From Acidobacteriaceae bacterium (GTDB taxonomy: Bacteria > Acidobacteriota > Terriglobia > Terriglobales > Acidobacteriaceae): a stretch of 64,000 nucleotides of DNA. The position numbers were made by a program, and so were the translations under genes. Positions within the stretch are counted from its first letter, which is position 1, and every line of letters begins with the position of its first letter. Location of the stretch: positions 1 through 64,000 of the forward strand of contig JASHQQ010000140.1 in assembly GCA_030039035.1 (NCBI GenBank), read 5' to 3'. Under the pieces are notes generated by a model that was not told where the DNA came from, made no database searches, and saw nothing but the letters and a program-made list of their open reading frames with translations. Positions 56,443-64,000 of this stretch are shown in pieces.

Positions 56443-56594
56443 AACTGCCGAAGATGCCTGTACATTGGGCGGCTGCAACTCTCCGGGGCGCCGGGGCATC
56501 CGAGGAAGTTGAGAGCGTCTTCAAAGGGCGTTCTTCCCCGCAAGATCTCCTTGAGTCACGGTTACGGGAGACGCCGCGAGAGCGGAGGTGTCTC

Positions 56595-57053
56595 ATGCGG
56601 TGTTCAATAGTGCTATCAGCCCTCGTTATATTAGGCACGAGCGCCATCCCGATTTGTGCGTCGTCTCCTGACGATAAAACCGTCGACGAGCAGACCATCG
56701 ACGCGCTGGAAGCGAAAGTCAGTCAGGCATCGCCGCGCGATCAGTGCTTCCTCTACGCCGAACTGGTCCACCAGATGACCGAAGTGAGCCTGAAGCAGTA
56801 TGCCGCCGGCAACGTGGAAAAGGCTACCGGCATGCTCAAGCAGGTCCAGCAACTTGTGCACAAGATTCACCTCTCGGTCGCCGGAAACGACAAGCGGCTC
56901 AAGAATGCCGAGATCCTGTTGCGCCATACGGCCTTCCGGCTGAATGAGATGCTGCATTCAAGCAGCTATGAAGACCGCCCGCTGGTGGAGCAGACGCTGG
57001 CCCAGGTGAATCAGGCCGAAAACGAGGCCATGATGGAAGTCTTCCGCAAATAA
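56595..57053 (+). CDS. Small exported protein of unknown function
   Basis: A 152-residue protein with a signal peptide (MRCSIVLSALVILGTSAIPICA) and a helical mature part with LEAKVSQASPRDQCFLYAELVHQMTEVSLKQYAAG and ENEAMMEVFRK. No domain is recognised. I chose ATG 56595 because GGAGG lies 7 bases upstream and the protein then starts with a typical signal peptide. The frame begins at GTG 56439, overlapping the previous stop, but those 52 residues are atypical. It follows the TPR gene and precedes another exported protein. Confidence 0.65.
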   Translation: MRCSIVLSALVILGTSAIPICASSPDDKTVDEQTIDALEAKVSQASPRDQCFLYAELVHQMTEVSLKQYAAGNVEKATGMLKQVQQLVHKIHLSVAGNDKRLKNAEILLRHTAFRLNEMLHSSSYEDRPLVEQTLAQVNQAENEAMMEVFRK

Positions 57054-57181
57054 AGGGCCTGCGGCTGCCCACCTGCCGTCCGCATTTCTTCGGGACCTTG
57101 CTGCCGTCGCCTTTCGCTTCTCCGATTTCCCTCGCATTCAGCCCCTGTGGTTCAATGGATACGCCGGAGGGACTTCGCTTT

Positions 57182-57721
57182 ATGCGCGCGCTCCGCTCTT
57201 CTTTCGTTGCTGTCTCTTGCGTCCTTTTGCCGTCGCTGCTGCTTGCGCAGCCACCGGAAAAGCACGATGCGCTGACCGGGCCGCAGATCGAGCAGATTCG
57301 CGAAGCGGGGATCTTTCCCGACCAACGCGTCAAGCTCTACACCAGTTTCATCGACGAGCGTGCGGACAGGATCAAGGGCTTTGCCACCAGGACCCAGTCT
57401 GCCGCGCGCGACCATCGTCTCGACTCCGAATTGCAGGACTTCACCTCGCTGATGGATGAACTGGCATCGAACCTCGACACCTATTCCGAACGCAAGGCGG
57501 ATATCCGGAAGTCCCTGAAGCCGCTCACCGAGGCGACGCAGCGCTGGATGGCGATGCTGCACTCCATGCCCGACGATCAGGGGTACGATCTTTCGCTCAA
57601 GGAAGCGATCGAAAGCGGCGGCGATCTTACCGATCAAGCCAGACAAATGCTCGCGGACCAGACCAAATACTTCGAAGAGCACAAGGATCAGCGCGGCCAG
57701 GACCGGTATGAGCCGCAATGA
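57182..57721 (+). CDS. Small exported helical protein of unknown function
   Basis: A 179-residue protein with a signal peptide (MRALRSSFVAVSCVLLPSLLLA, cleavage before QPP). The mature part is highly charged and helical (VKLYTSFIDERADRIKGFATR, DELASNLDTYSERKADIRK). No domain is recognised. GGAGGG lies about 10 bases before ATG 57182. ATG 57155 in frame is possible. With the two preceding genes it forms a row of three exported helical proteins on one strand, spaced by 129-153 bases. Confidence 0.65.
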   Translation: MRALRSSFVAVSCVLLPSLLLAQPPEKHDALTGPQIEQIREAGIFPDQRVKLYTSFIDERADRIKGFATRTQSAARDHRLDSELQDFTSLMDELASNLDTYSERKADIRKSLKPLTEATQRWMAMLHSMPDDQGYDLSLKEAIESGGDLTDQARQMLADQTKYFEEHKDQRGQDRYEPQ

Positions 57722-57849
57722 GACGAGAGTCCGGCGCCTGACTTCCGGGGCCCGGGATTCAAGGCCCGAACAGATTCCTGGATCCTGAAAGCCGGGCCTC
57801 TGCCGTTGGCGCCGGGATTCCTGCACTGAGGACTCGCGCTTCCGGCCGT

Positions 57850-58554
57850 GTGCTACGCTTCCACTTGGTGCCTCCGCAACTTGTCTCCATTTTCCAGGAA
57901 GAGTATCGTGTCCTTCGCCCGCGTGCGCCCATACCTCCCTTTGTGGTGCGTTTTCGGCGCTTCACTTCGCTGAACACCACCATCCGGCTGCGGCAAGGCG
58001 AAATTCGCGTCAGCCTCTCCGATCTGCTGGAGGGAGCTCCGGAGCCGGTGCTGCGCGCCATCGCCCACATCCTGCTGGCCAAGCTCTATCGCAAGCCCAT
58101 CGACGGGGCGCAAAACCTGCGCTTCAGGCGCTTTGCGGCGAGTGCGGCGGTCGCGCGGCAAACCGAGCTTATCCGCAATGCGCGCGGCAGCAAGCGCTTC
58201 CCTGGACCCGAGGGTCGCTTCTATCACCTGGAAGAAGTCTTCGACGAGCTGAATGCGCGCTTTTTTGGCGGATTGCTGGGACGGCCGGAGCTGACCTGGA
58301 GCGAACACACGGCCAGGCGCGCGCTCGGGCATTACGACGCGGCGCACAACACCATCGTGGTGAGCCGGGTCTTCGATCGGCCGTCGAGCCCGCGCTACGC
58401 CATCGAATATCTGCTCTACCACGAGATGCTGCATCTGAAGCACCCGGTACGGCGCAAGGGACTGAGGCGTTGCGTGCATTCTCAGGAGTTCAAGGCCGAG
58501 GAGGCCCGGTTTCCGCAGCTCGGGGAAGCGCTGGCGTTCATCAAGCGGTTATAG
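57850..58554 (+). CDS. SprT-like / zinc metalloprotease-fold protein
   Basis: A 234-residue protein with a putative zinc site: YHEMLHLKHPVRR provides His-Glu-x2-x-His, and RCVHSQEF supplies a third His. TWSEHTARRALGHYDAAHN is the preceding SprT-like beta block. The N-terminal part has an Arg-rich region and a helix (LRAIAHILLAKLY). SprT-fold proteins include DNA-protein crosslink proteases, but bacterial members are mostly uncharacterised. It lies upstream of aroB by 33 bases. The start GTG/ATG choice at 57850 is supported by no strong ribosome site. Confidence 0.75.
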   Translation: MLRFHLVPPQLVSIFQEEYRVLRPRAPIPPFVVRFRRFTSLNTTIRLRQGEIRVSLSDLLEGAPEPVLRAIAHILLAKLYRKPIDGAQNLRFRRFAASAAVARQTELIRNARGSKRFPGPEGRFYHLEEVFDELNARFFGGLLGRPELTWSEHTARRALGHYDAAHNTIVVSRVFDRPSSPRYAIEYLLYHEMLHLKHPVRRKGLRRCVHSQEFKAEEARFPQLGEALAFIKRL

Positions 58555-58587
58555 GTTGCCGATGCAACTTGGTAAACTGAATTCAGC

Positions 58588-59682
58588 GTGCCGATTATCC
58601 GCGTTCAAACGCCCTCGGCAAGGTACGACGTCTATGCCGCCGCCGGCCTGATCGACTCCTTGCACCCGCGCATCGAGCGGCTCGCAGGTCGCTTGCCGCG
58701 AAAGGTGTTTGTCGTCACCTCTTCGCCGATCTGGGCCCTGTGGGCAGAACGGTTCTGCGCGTCGTTTGCAGAGCAGCCGGTTGCGCTGTTTCTCGATCCC
58801 GGCGAGAAGCACAAGACCATGGCCAGCGTGGAGACGCTGGCGCGGCAGATGGCTCGCGCCGGAGCCGACCGCGGATCGCTGCTGATCGCCTTTGGCGGTG
58901 GCATCGTGGGCGACGTGGGCGGCTTTCTCGCCGCCGTGTTCATGCGCGGCATTCCGTATGTCCAGGCGCCGACGACGCTCCTCGCGCAGGTGGATTCGTC
59001 GGTGGGGGGCAAAACGGGAGTGAATCTGCCCGAAGGCAAGAATCTCGTGGGCAGCTTTCACCATCCGCTTGCGGTGTTTGCGGACACGCAGGTGCTGGGC
59101 ACGCTCCCGGATCGCGAACTGCGCGCCGGATTGATGGAAAGCATCAAGGCCGGCATCATCCGCGATCGCAGTCTGGTGCGGTACATGGAAGAGCATGCGC
59201 GCGAGATTCTGGCTCGCGACGCCAGGGCGCTGGAAAAGGTGATTGCTGCGTCGATCCGCATGAAGGCCGCGGTGGTGAGCCGGGATGAGCGCGAGAGCGG
59301 TCTGCGCATGATACTGAATTTCGGGCACACGCTGGGCCACGCCATCGAACAGGCGACGCATTATGGGGCCCTGTTGCACGGCGAAGCCGTCGGATGGGGA
59401 ATGATCGCCGCGCTTCGAATTGCGCTGAAGCGTGGATCGATTACACGAGCACAAGCCGAGCGACTGGAGGAGCTGATTCATCGCTATGGGCCGCTGCCTC
59501 CACTGAAGGTGCGCGCCGCGAAGCTGGCATCCGCCGCGGGCGGCGACAAGAAGAACATTGGCGGCGTGCGGCGCTTCGTCGTCCCTTTGGGAATCGGCAA
59601 TGCCGGAGTGATCGAGGATGTGACGCAAGCGGAGCTGGAGGACGCGGCGCGGTATATGCTGGCGCAGGCGCGCGAGAGCTGA
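58588..59682 (+). CDS. aroB: 3-dehydroquinate synthase
   Basis: A 364-residue AroB that cyclises DAHP to 3-dehydroquinate in the shikimate pathway. The NAD-binding block is AFGGGIVGDVGGFLAAVF; QVDSSVGGKTGVNLPEGKN binds phosphate and substrate; zinc ligands are Glu in GLMESIKAGII, His in NFGHTLGHAIE and His in LLHGEAVGWGM. The length is normal. GTG 58588 is used. No other shikimate gene is nearby, as is common in this group. Confidence 0.96.
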   Translation: MPIIRVQTPSARYDVYAAAGLIDSLHPRIERLAGRLPRKVFVVTSSPIWALWAERFCASFAEQPVALFLDPGEKHKTMASVETLARQMARAGADRGSLLIAFGGGIVGDVGGFLAAVFMRGIPYVQAPTTLLAQVDSSVGGKTGVNLPEGKNLVGSFHHPLAVFADTQVLGTLPDRELRAGLMESIKAGIIRDRSLVRYMEEHAREILARDARALEKVIAASIRMKAAVVSRDERESGLRMILNFGHTLGHAIEQATHYGALLHGEAVGWGMIAALRIALKRGSITRAQAERLEELIHRYGPLPPLKVRAAKLASAAGGDKKNIGGVRRFVVPLGIGNAGVIEDVTQAELEDAARYMLAQARES

Positions 59683-59730
59683 AACCGAACAGCGTGGCGC
59701 AGGTTCGTTGCATCGATTGATGCACTCAAC

Positions 59731-59789
59731 CGCAGATCCTTCGACTCCGTTTGGCCTGGAAGCAGCCTGGACGTCGCTCGGGATGACAA
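59731..59789. repeat. Short interspersed repeat between aroB and menG
   Basis: The stretch begins GCAGATCCTTCGACTCCG and ends GCTCGGGATGACAA. Its wording resembles a family of intergenic repeats (CAGATCCTTCGACT ... GGATGACA) that I recall from Acidobacteria. Only one copy is in this window, so the call rests on memory and should be tested by whole-genome search. Confidence 0.35.
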
Positions 59790-59859
59790 CGGGGTTTTGC
59801 ATTTCCGACATTGGATCAAGAGGCACTGGACCAGCTCATTCGAGAGAGATTCGCGCGGA

Positions 59860-60609
59860 GTGACACTTCCCGGAGCCAGACCGGCAGGCATTGACGATGA
59901 AGGCAGCGCCGCGCTCGCTGTTCGCGAGATGTTCGATTCCATCGCGCCGCGGTACGACCTGCTCAATCATCTTCTCTCTTCCAGCGTCGACCGCCTGTGG
60001 TGGTGGAGGGCCGCGTGGCGGTTCAGGGATGTGCTTGCCGATCCGGATGCGGCGATCCTGGACGTCTGCTGCGGCACGGGCGACATGACGATGGCGCTTT
60101 TGAAGCGGCGTCCGAAGGGAGCCCGGCCCATCGTGGCGATCGACTTTGCGCGAAAGATGCTGGACCGCGGAGCGAAGAAATTCGGCGCGCGCGGCGCGCA
60201 GGCCGTAGAGGCCGATGCACTCCACCTGCCGGTTCGGCCGGCATCGCTCGATCTGATTGTCACCGCTTTCGGCTTCAGGAATCTTGCCAATTACGAAGCG
60301 GGCCTGCGCGAGTTTCGTCGCGTGCTCAAACCCGGCGGCCGGCTGGGGATTCTGGAGTTCGGCACGCCCGCAGGATTCGCCGGCAAGGTCTATGCGTTTT
60401 ACTTTCGCCGCGTGCTGCCAGCCGTGGGACGCATGATTTGCGGAAAGGACGGGCCGTATACCTACCTGCCCAACTCCGTTGGCAGCTTTCCTCCGCCGTC
60501 GGAAATGCTGGAATTGATGCGCGCCACCGGCTACGAAGAATGTTCGTGGCAGCCGTATACCTTCGGCATCGCCGGGTTGTACACGGCGATACGCGGGGCT
60601 GTAGCCTGA
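59860..60609 (+). CDS. menG: Demethylmenaquinone methyltransferase
   Basis: A 249-residue class I methyltransferase of the UbiE/MenG family, which makes the last methylation of menaquinone using S-adenosylmethionine. The N-terminal block REMFDSIAPRYDLLNHLLS, the SAM motif LDVCCGTGDMTMAL, VAIDFARKMLDRG, and FGFRNLANYEAGLREFRRVL are all family signatures. GTG 59860 gives a family-typical N-terminus; TTG 59797 in frame adds 21 atypical residues that overlap the end of an intergenic repeat. Menaquinone rather than ubiquinone is assumed from the likely phylum. Confidence 0.93.
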   Translation: MTLPGARPAGIDDEGSAALAVREMFDSIAPRYDLLNHLLSSSVDRLWWWRAAWRFRDVLADPDAAILDVCCGTGDMTMALLKRRPKGARPIVAIDFARKMLDRGAKKFGARGAQAVEADALHLPVRPASLDLIVTAFGFRNLANYEAGLREFRRVLKPGGRLGILEFGTPAGFAGKVYAFYFRRVLPAVGRMICGKDGPYTYLPNSVGSFPPPSEMLELMRATGYEECSWQPYTFGIAGLYTAIRGAVA

Positions 60610-60616
60610 AAGCTCC

Positions 60617-62047
60617 ATGACCGGCGCCGCATCCATAACCGCGTCCCGAATCTCCGCCGACAAGCGGCGCGTGTCGCTGCGGTCCATGCTGGCCGCGGGC
60701 GCAATGACGCTGCTCAAGCTGGCCGCCGGACTCTTTTCGGGCTCTCTCGGCGTGCTGTCCGACGCGGCGCACTCGGCGCTCGACCTGGCCGGCTCGGCGC
60801 TTACGTTTTTTTCCGTCACGGTCTCGGACAAACCAGCCGACGAGGACCACCCCTACGGCCACGCGAAGTTCGAGAATCTCTCCGCCTTCGGCGAAGCCGG
60901 CCTCATGGTCGTCTCCTGCGCGTGGATCGTCCGGGAAGCCATGCAGCGGATGATTCGCGGAACGATGGAGCTGCATCACTCCCTGTGGCCGGTGCTGGTG
61001 CTGCTCGCGTCGATCGCCGTAGACTACTGGCGCAGCCGGCAATTGCGCACCGTGGCCGATCGCACCGGCTCGCCCGCGCTGGCCACCGACGCATTTCACT
61101 TCGCTTCAGACATCTGGTCGACGCTGGCAGTGTTCGCCGGCCTGGTAGCGGCCTGGACAGGCCAGCGTTTCGGCGTGAACTGGCTGCGCTTCGCCGATCC
61201 CTGGGCGGCGATCGTGGTTTCGCTCATGATCCTGCGCCTCACTTTCCGCCTTGGCCGGGAGACGGTCGCAGTGCTCGTCGATCAGGTTCCGGCCGATGTT
61301 CGGCGCCGCGTGTTGCTCGAGGTGCAGCGGTTGGAAGGCGTGCTGGCCGTAGAGCAGGTGCGAGTCCGCCGCGCCGGAGCCGCATACTTTGCCGATTTGA
61401 CGGTCGCGCTGCCGAGAAGCGATACCTTCGAGCACACGGGCGAGCATGTACGCGACATCACCGACGCCGTGCATCGCGTGCTGCCCGATGCCGATGTGGT
61501 GGTCCATACCGTACCGCGGCAGGACTTCCGGGAAAGCATCTTCGACCGGGTGCGCGCCGTGGCCGCGCGCAACAATATCAGCGTGCACGATTTGAGCGTG
61601 CAGTCGCGCAATGGCCAACTTCGGGTCGAGCTGCACGTGGAGCTGGACGAAACCTTGCCACTGAGGCAGGCGCACAGCTTCGTGACCGGCATGGAAGCGG
61701 AGATCCTGCGCGAGGCGCCGGAGATCGGCTCGGTGCTGACGCACATCGAAAGCGAGCCGGCGACCATCGAGAAGCCCGAGGCGATGGCCGAAGCAGAACG
61801 CCGAATCGGGCAAACGCTGCGAAGAGTGGCCTCGGAATTCGCCCAGATCAAGGACGTGCACGAGATCACGGTCAGCCGCTCCGGCGATCATATTTATCTG
61901 GCCTGCCACTGCACGCTGCCCGACGATTTGCCGATGCTGCGGGTGCATGAGGCGATCACGTCGCTCGAAGACCGCTTCAAGCTGGAATGCCCGGAAGTGT
62001 ATCGGGTGACGATCCACCCTGAACCGGCGACGGACAACCGGCGATAA
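60617..62047 (+). CDS. Cation diffusion facilitator with extended C-terminus
   Basis: A 476-residue CDF family metal exporter, longer than the usual ~300. The membrane part (residues ~20-220) has six helices with metal-site patterns HSALD in helix 2 and HFASD in helix 5 (His-x3-Asp twice, a zinc-type site), and the cytoplasmic HPYGHAKFE motif. The C-terminus contains a first dimerisation domain (~225-310) and then a second homologous one (~320-400), followed by a third, partial stretch. It probably exports Zn, Fe or Mn by proton antiport. It starts 7 bases after menG. Confidence 0.85.
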   Translation: MTGAASITASRISADKRRVSLRSMLAAGAMTLLKLAAGLFSGSLGVLSDAAHSALDLAGSALTFFSVTVSDKPADEDHPYGHAKFENLSAFGEAGLMVVSCAWIVREAMQRMIRGTMELHHSLWPVLVLLASIAVDYWRSRQLRTVADRTGSPALATDAFHFASDIWSTLAVFAGLVAAWTGQRFGVNWLRFADPWAAIVVSLMILRLTFRLGRETVAVLVDQVPADVRRRVLLEVQRLEGVLAVEQVRVRRAGAAYFADLTVALPRSDTFEHTGEHVRDITDAVHRVLPDADVVVHTVPRQDFRESIFDRVRAVAARNNISVHDLSVQSRNGQLRVELHVELDETLPLRQAHSFVTGMEAEILREAPEIGSVLTHIESEPATIEKPEAMAEAERRIGQTLRRVASEFAQIKDVHEITVSRSGDHIYLACHCTLPDDLPMLRVHEAITSLEDRFKLECPEVYRVTIHPEPATDNRR

Positions 62048-62069
62048 TACACAGAGGGAATTGACAGGA

Positions 62070-62486
62070 ATGATTGCCCACAGCGAATGGAAAGACGGCA
62101 ACACGTTTCAAGGCATCTCGGAAGAGGGCAACACGGTTTTATTCGACGCGGACGGGGAACACAAACACGGGCCGAGCCCAATGCAGGCCGTACTGATGGC
62201 GCTGTGCGGCTGCACCAGCGTGGATGTGGTTTCGATCCTGCAGAAAAAGCGGCAGGGGCTCACGGGTCTGCGCGTGACGGCTGAGGCGGAGCAGGCCGCG
62301 GAGCCGCCCCGCGTCTTCACGCGGATTCACCTGACTTACGCGGTCCGGGGCAAGCTGAGCCGCAAGGCCGTGGAAGATGCCGTGGCGCTGTCGAAAAACA
62401 AGTACTGCTCCGTTTCCAAAATGCTGGAGAAAGCGGCGGAGATCGACTACCGGATTGTCTACCCCGGCGGCGAGCCCGAGCCATGA
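62070..62486 (+). CDS. OsmC-family thiol peroxidase-like protein
   Basis: A 138-residue OsmC/YhfA-type protein. The conserved Cys pair lies in QAVLMALCGCTSVDVV and KNKYCSVSKMLEKA, as in OsmC/Ohr proteins that reduce organic hydroperoxides, though YhfA-like members may have other roles. ATG 62070 gives MIAHSEWKDG; GAGGGA is about 11 bases upstream. TTG 62061 is an in-frame alternative. The stop overlaps the PASTA gene as ATGA. It begins 22 bases after the CDF gene. Confidence 0.85.
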   Translation: MIAHSEWKDGNTFQGISEEGNTVLFDADGEHKHGPSPMQAVLMALCGCTSVDVVSILQKKRQGLTGLRVTAEAEQAAEPPRVFTRIHLTYAVRGKLSRKAVEDAVALSKNKYCSVSKMLEKAAEIDYRIVYPGGEPEP

Positions 62487-63250
62487 TTCGCGTCTTCGTC
62501 AACTTCTTTCAGGTGGCTTCGCTGCTGCTGTTGCTCGTCGCCGCGGGATTGCTCGCAGCGATCACGACCATGCACTTTGCCACCCACGGCGCCGAAGTGC
62601 AGGTGCCTGCGCTCAAGGGAATGACCGTCGCGGAGGCACGCAGCCAGACTTCGGGACTGGGATTGAATCTCGACGTGGATAATCGTTACTATTCGGCGGC
62701 TGTGGCCGCAGGGCACATCCTTACACAGTCGCCTCCGGCGGGAGCGGTTGTACGGCGCGAGTGGAGGGTGCGCGTATCGGAAAGCCTCGGGCCGCAGAGA
62801 GTCGATGTCCCGGACACCGTGGGCAGCACGGAGCGCATAGCGGCCCTGCGGCTGCGGCGCGCGGGACTCGGTGTCGGCGTGGTTGCGCAGTTGCCGTGGG
62901 CGAATGCAAGCGAAGGCACGGTGCTGGCGCAGGACCCGCCGGCTCATGCGCAGGGCATCGAGCGGCCCAGCGTGAATCTGCTCGTTTCGGCGCCGGACGA
63001 TGAGACTCCCGACGGCTATGTGATGCCCGATCTGGCCGGTCTGCCCGTTGTTACCGCGCAAGCCGAGCTGGCCAGAATGGGAATCGGGACAACCCCGCCC
63101 ATCTTCGTCGATGTGCCGGTGGCGCCGGTGGGCAGCGGAACAACTCCGCCGCGGCCTCCCGTGGTTCCGGGTTCGGTGATCGCGCAGGAACCCGTTGCGG
63201 GCGGACGCGTGGACCGGAGCAACCGGGTGAAACTGACGGTGGCCAGATAA
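62483..63250 (+). CDS. Membrane-anchored protein with three PASTA domains
   Basis: A 255-residue protein with one N-terminal membrane helix (VNFFQVASLLLLLVAAGLLAA) and three PASTA repeats at ~38-105, ~106-175 and ~185-254, e.g. VQVPALKGMTVAEARSQTSG and VDVPDTVGSTERIAALRL and VMPDLAGLPVVTAQAEL. PASTA domains of kinases and PBPs bind peptidoglycan fragments; here no kinase or transpeptidase domain is attached. The protein may sense or tether cell wall. ATG 62483 overlaps the OsmC stop as ATGA. Confidence 0.85.
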   Translation: MIRVFVNFFQVASLLLLLVAAGLLAAITTMHFATHGAEVQVPALKGMTVAEARSQTSGLGLNLDVDNRYYSAAVAAGHILTQSPPAGAVVRREWRVRVSESLGPQRVDVPDTVGSTERIAALRLRRAGLGVGVVAQLPWANASEGTVLAQDPPAHAQGIERPSVNLLVSAPDDETPDGYVMPDLAGLPVVTAQAELARMGIGTTPPIFVDVPVAPVGSGTTPPRPPVVPGSVIAQEPVAGGRVDRSNRVKLTVAR

Positions 63251-63278
63251 AGCCATCCGATCTTCTTTCGGGTCGCCG

Positions 63279-64000
63279 ATGCTTTCGCAATCGGAAGACC
63301 CAAACGGCCGAGGCAGATCTCTATTGGCAGACCGCTCACAGTTCTCCTGGCCTGACTTCTCCCACGCCTGGCGCGCGCTGCGTCACCGCAACTTCCGGCT
63401 CTATTTCGGCGGCCAGGGGATTTCCGTCATCGGCACATGGATGACGCGCGTGGCTACGTCGTGGCTCGTATACCGTCTTACAAAATCTCCGGTGCTGTTG
63501 GGAACCGTGAGCTTCGCCGGGCAGATTCCCACGTTTCTGCTGGCGCCTTTCGCCGGCGTGGTGGTCGATCGCATCGACCGGCGAACGCTGCTGGTCTGGA
63601 CGCAGACGCTGGCCATGCTGCAGTCGTTCGCGCTGGCGGCGCTTACGCTCTCTCATCGCATCAGCATTGCCGAAGTGCTCGCGCTCAGCGCGCTGCAAGG
63701 GTTGATCAATGCCTTCGACATGCCGGGCCGGCAGTCGTTCATGATCAGGATGGTCGAGAACAAGGCCGATCTGTCGAACGCCATCGCCATCAACTCGTCA
63801 ATGGTGAACGTGGCGCGGCTCATTGGCCCGTCGCTCGCGGGAGTGGTCATCGCCGTCAGCAACGAGGGCTGGTGCTTCACCGTGGATGGCATCAGCTACA
63901 TCGCCGTCATCGCGTCCCTGCTGATGATGCGCGCGCAACACGATGCGAGAGGCGCGGGTTCGGCAAGCATGGTTGCGCAGCTTCGCGAAGGATGGGCATA
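63279..64000 (+). CDS. MFS transporter, EntS/MefA-like (3' truncated)
   Basis: The frame stays open from ATG 63279 to the last base, giving 240 residues; the stop lies outside the window. ALRHRNFRLYFGGQGISVIGTWM at the start, VDRIDRRTLLVWTQ in the loop between helices 2 and 3, and LINAFDMPGRQSFM identify an MFS_3-type exporter. About five to six helices are visible. Members export siderophores or drugs; substrate unknown. It follows the PASTA gene by 28 bases on the same strand, with no strong ribosome site. Confidence 0.85.
   Translation, partial: MLSQSEDPNGRGRSLLADRSQFSWPDFSHAWRALRHRNFRLYFGGQGISVIGTWMTRVATSWLVYRLTKSPVLLGTVSFAGQIPTFLLAPFAGVVVDRIDRRTLLVWTQTLAMLQSFALAALTLSHRISIAEVLALSALQGLINAFDMPGRQSFMIRMVENKADLSNAIAINSSMVNVARLIGPSLAGVVIAVSNEGWCFTVDGISYIAVIASLLMMRAQHDARGAGSASMVAQLREGWA

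Noticed and set aside
56439-56594. GTG 56439 start overlapping the TPR gene stop
   Set aside because: The 52 added residues look non-protein-like and would bury a clean signal peptide that has its own ribosome site at 56595.

Overview
GC-rich bacterial chromosome segment, most likely from an Acidobacteriota (Terriglobia-like) genome. The basis is an ADOP/MacB-type permease end, an Oar-like TonB receptor with an N-terminal carboxypeptidase-regulatory domain, short palindromic intergenic repeats, several secreted proteins of no recognised family, and a plant-polymer catabolic region. I recognised no tRNA, rRNA, CRISPR array, transposase, integrase or phage gene. The assignment rests on family recognition only; no search was run.

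Layout. (1) 1-789: 3' end of a permease. (2) 931-10745: exopolysaccharide locus. A good sigma70-type promoter precedes a fused chain-length/export protein, followed by a Wzy/WaaL-like protein, a MurJ/Wzx flippase and a deacetylase-like protein; two GT4 glycosyltransferases lie on the minus strand and one on the plus strand. (3) 10839-15921: mutS, nagZ and anmK as overlapping genes; nagZ carries a palindromic insertion inside its reading frame. (4) 16126-20431: secreted DUF5666-like protein plus a TonB-type receptor. (5) 20561-24612, minus strand: Gfo/Idh oxidoreductase and a two-gene periplasmic molybdenum hydroxylase. (6) 24742-46322: catabolic region. It encodes all enzymes to take 4-hydroxyproline to 2-oxoglutarate: epimerase, a three-subunit D-hydroxyproline dehydrogenase split over two divergent transcripts, deaminase, and 2-oxoglutarate-semialdehyde dehydrogenase. 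It also has a GH127 beta-L-arabinofuranosidase next to the dehydrogenase subunits, a complete glucuronate route (UxaC, SDR reductase candidate, ManD, KdgK, Eda, ExuT-like transporter), and part of a non-phosphorylative L-fucose route (FucP, SDR, FAH-family hydrolase). Hydroxyproline, L-arabinose, glucuronate and fucose are the building blocks of plant hydroxyproline-rich glycoproteins (extensins, arabinogalactan proteins), so the region reads as a utilisation island for them; that is inference. (7) 46453-51372: small unknown proteins, uvrA, and a tandem pair of zinc-ribbon miniproteins. (8) 51461-57721: a GH1 protein with methionine at the acid/base position, a membrane-anchored MutS-like ATPase, and three secreted proteins. 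(9) 57850-64000: SprT-like protein, aroB, menG/ubiE, CDF metal transporter, OsmC protein, PASTA protein, and the start of an MFS exporter that runs off the window.

Start codons were chosen from Shine-Dalgarno spacing, overlap with the upstream stop and family-typical N-termini; uncertain ones are flagged. Almost all sequence is coding, and no gene-free stretch exceeds about 300 bases.
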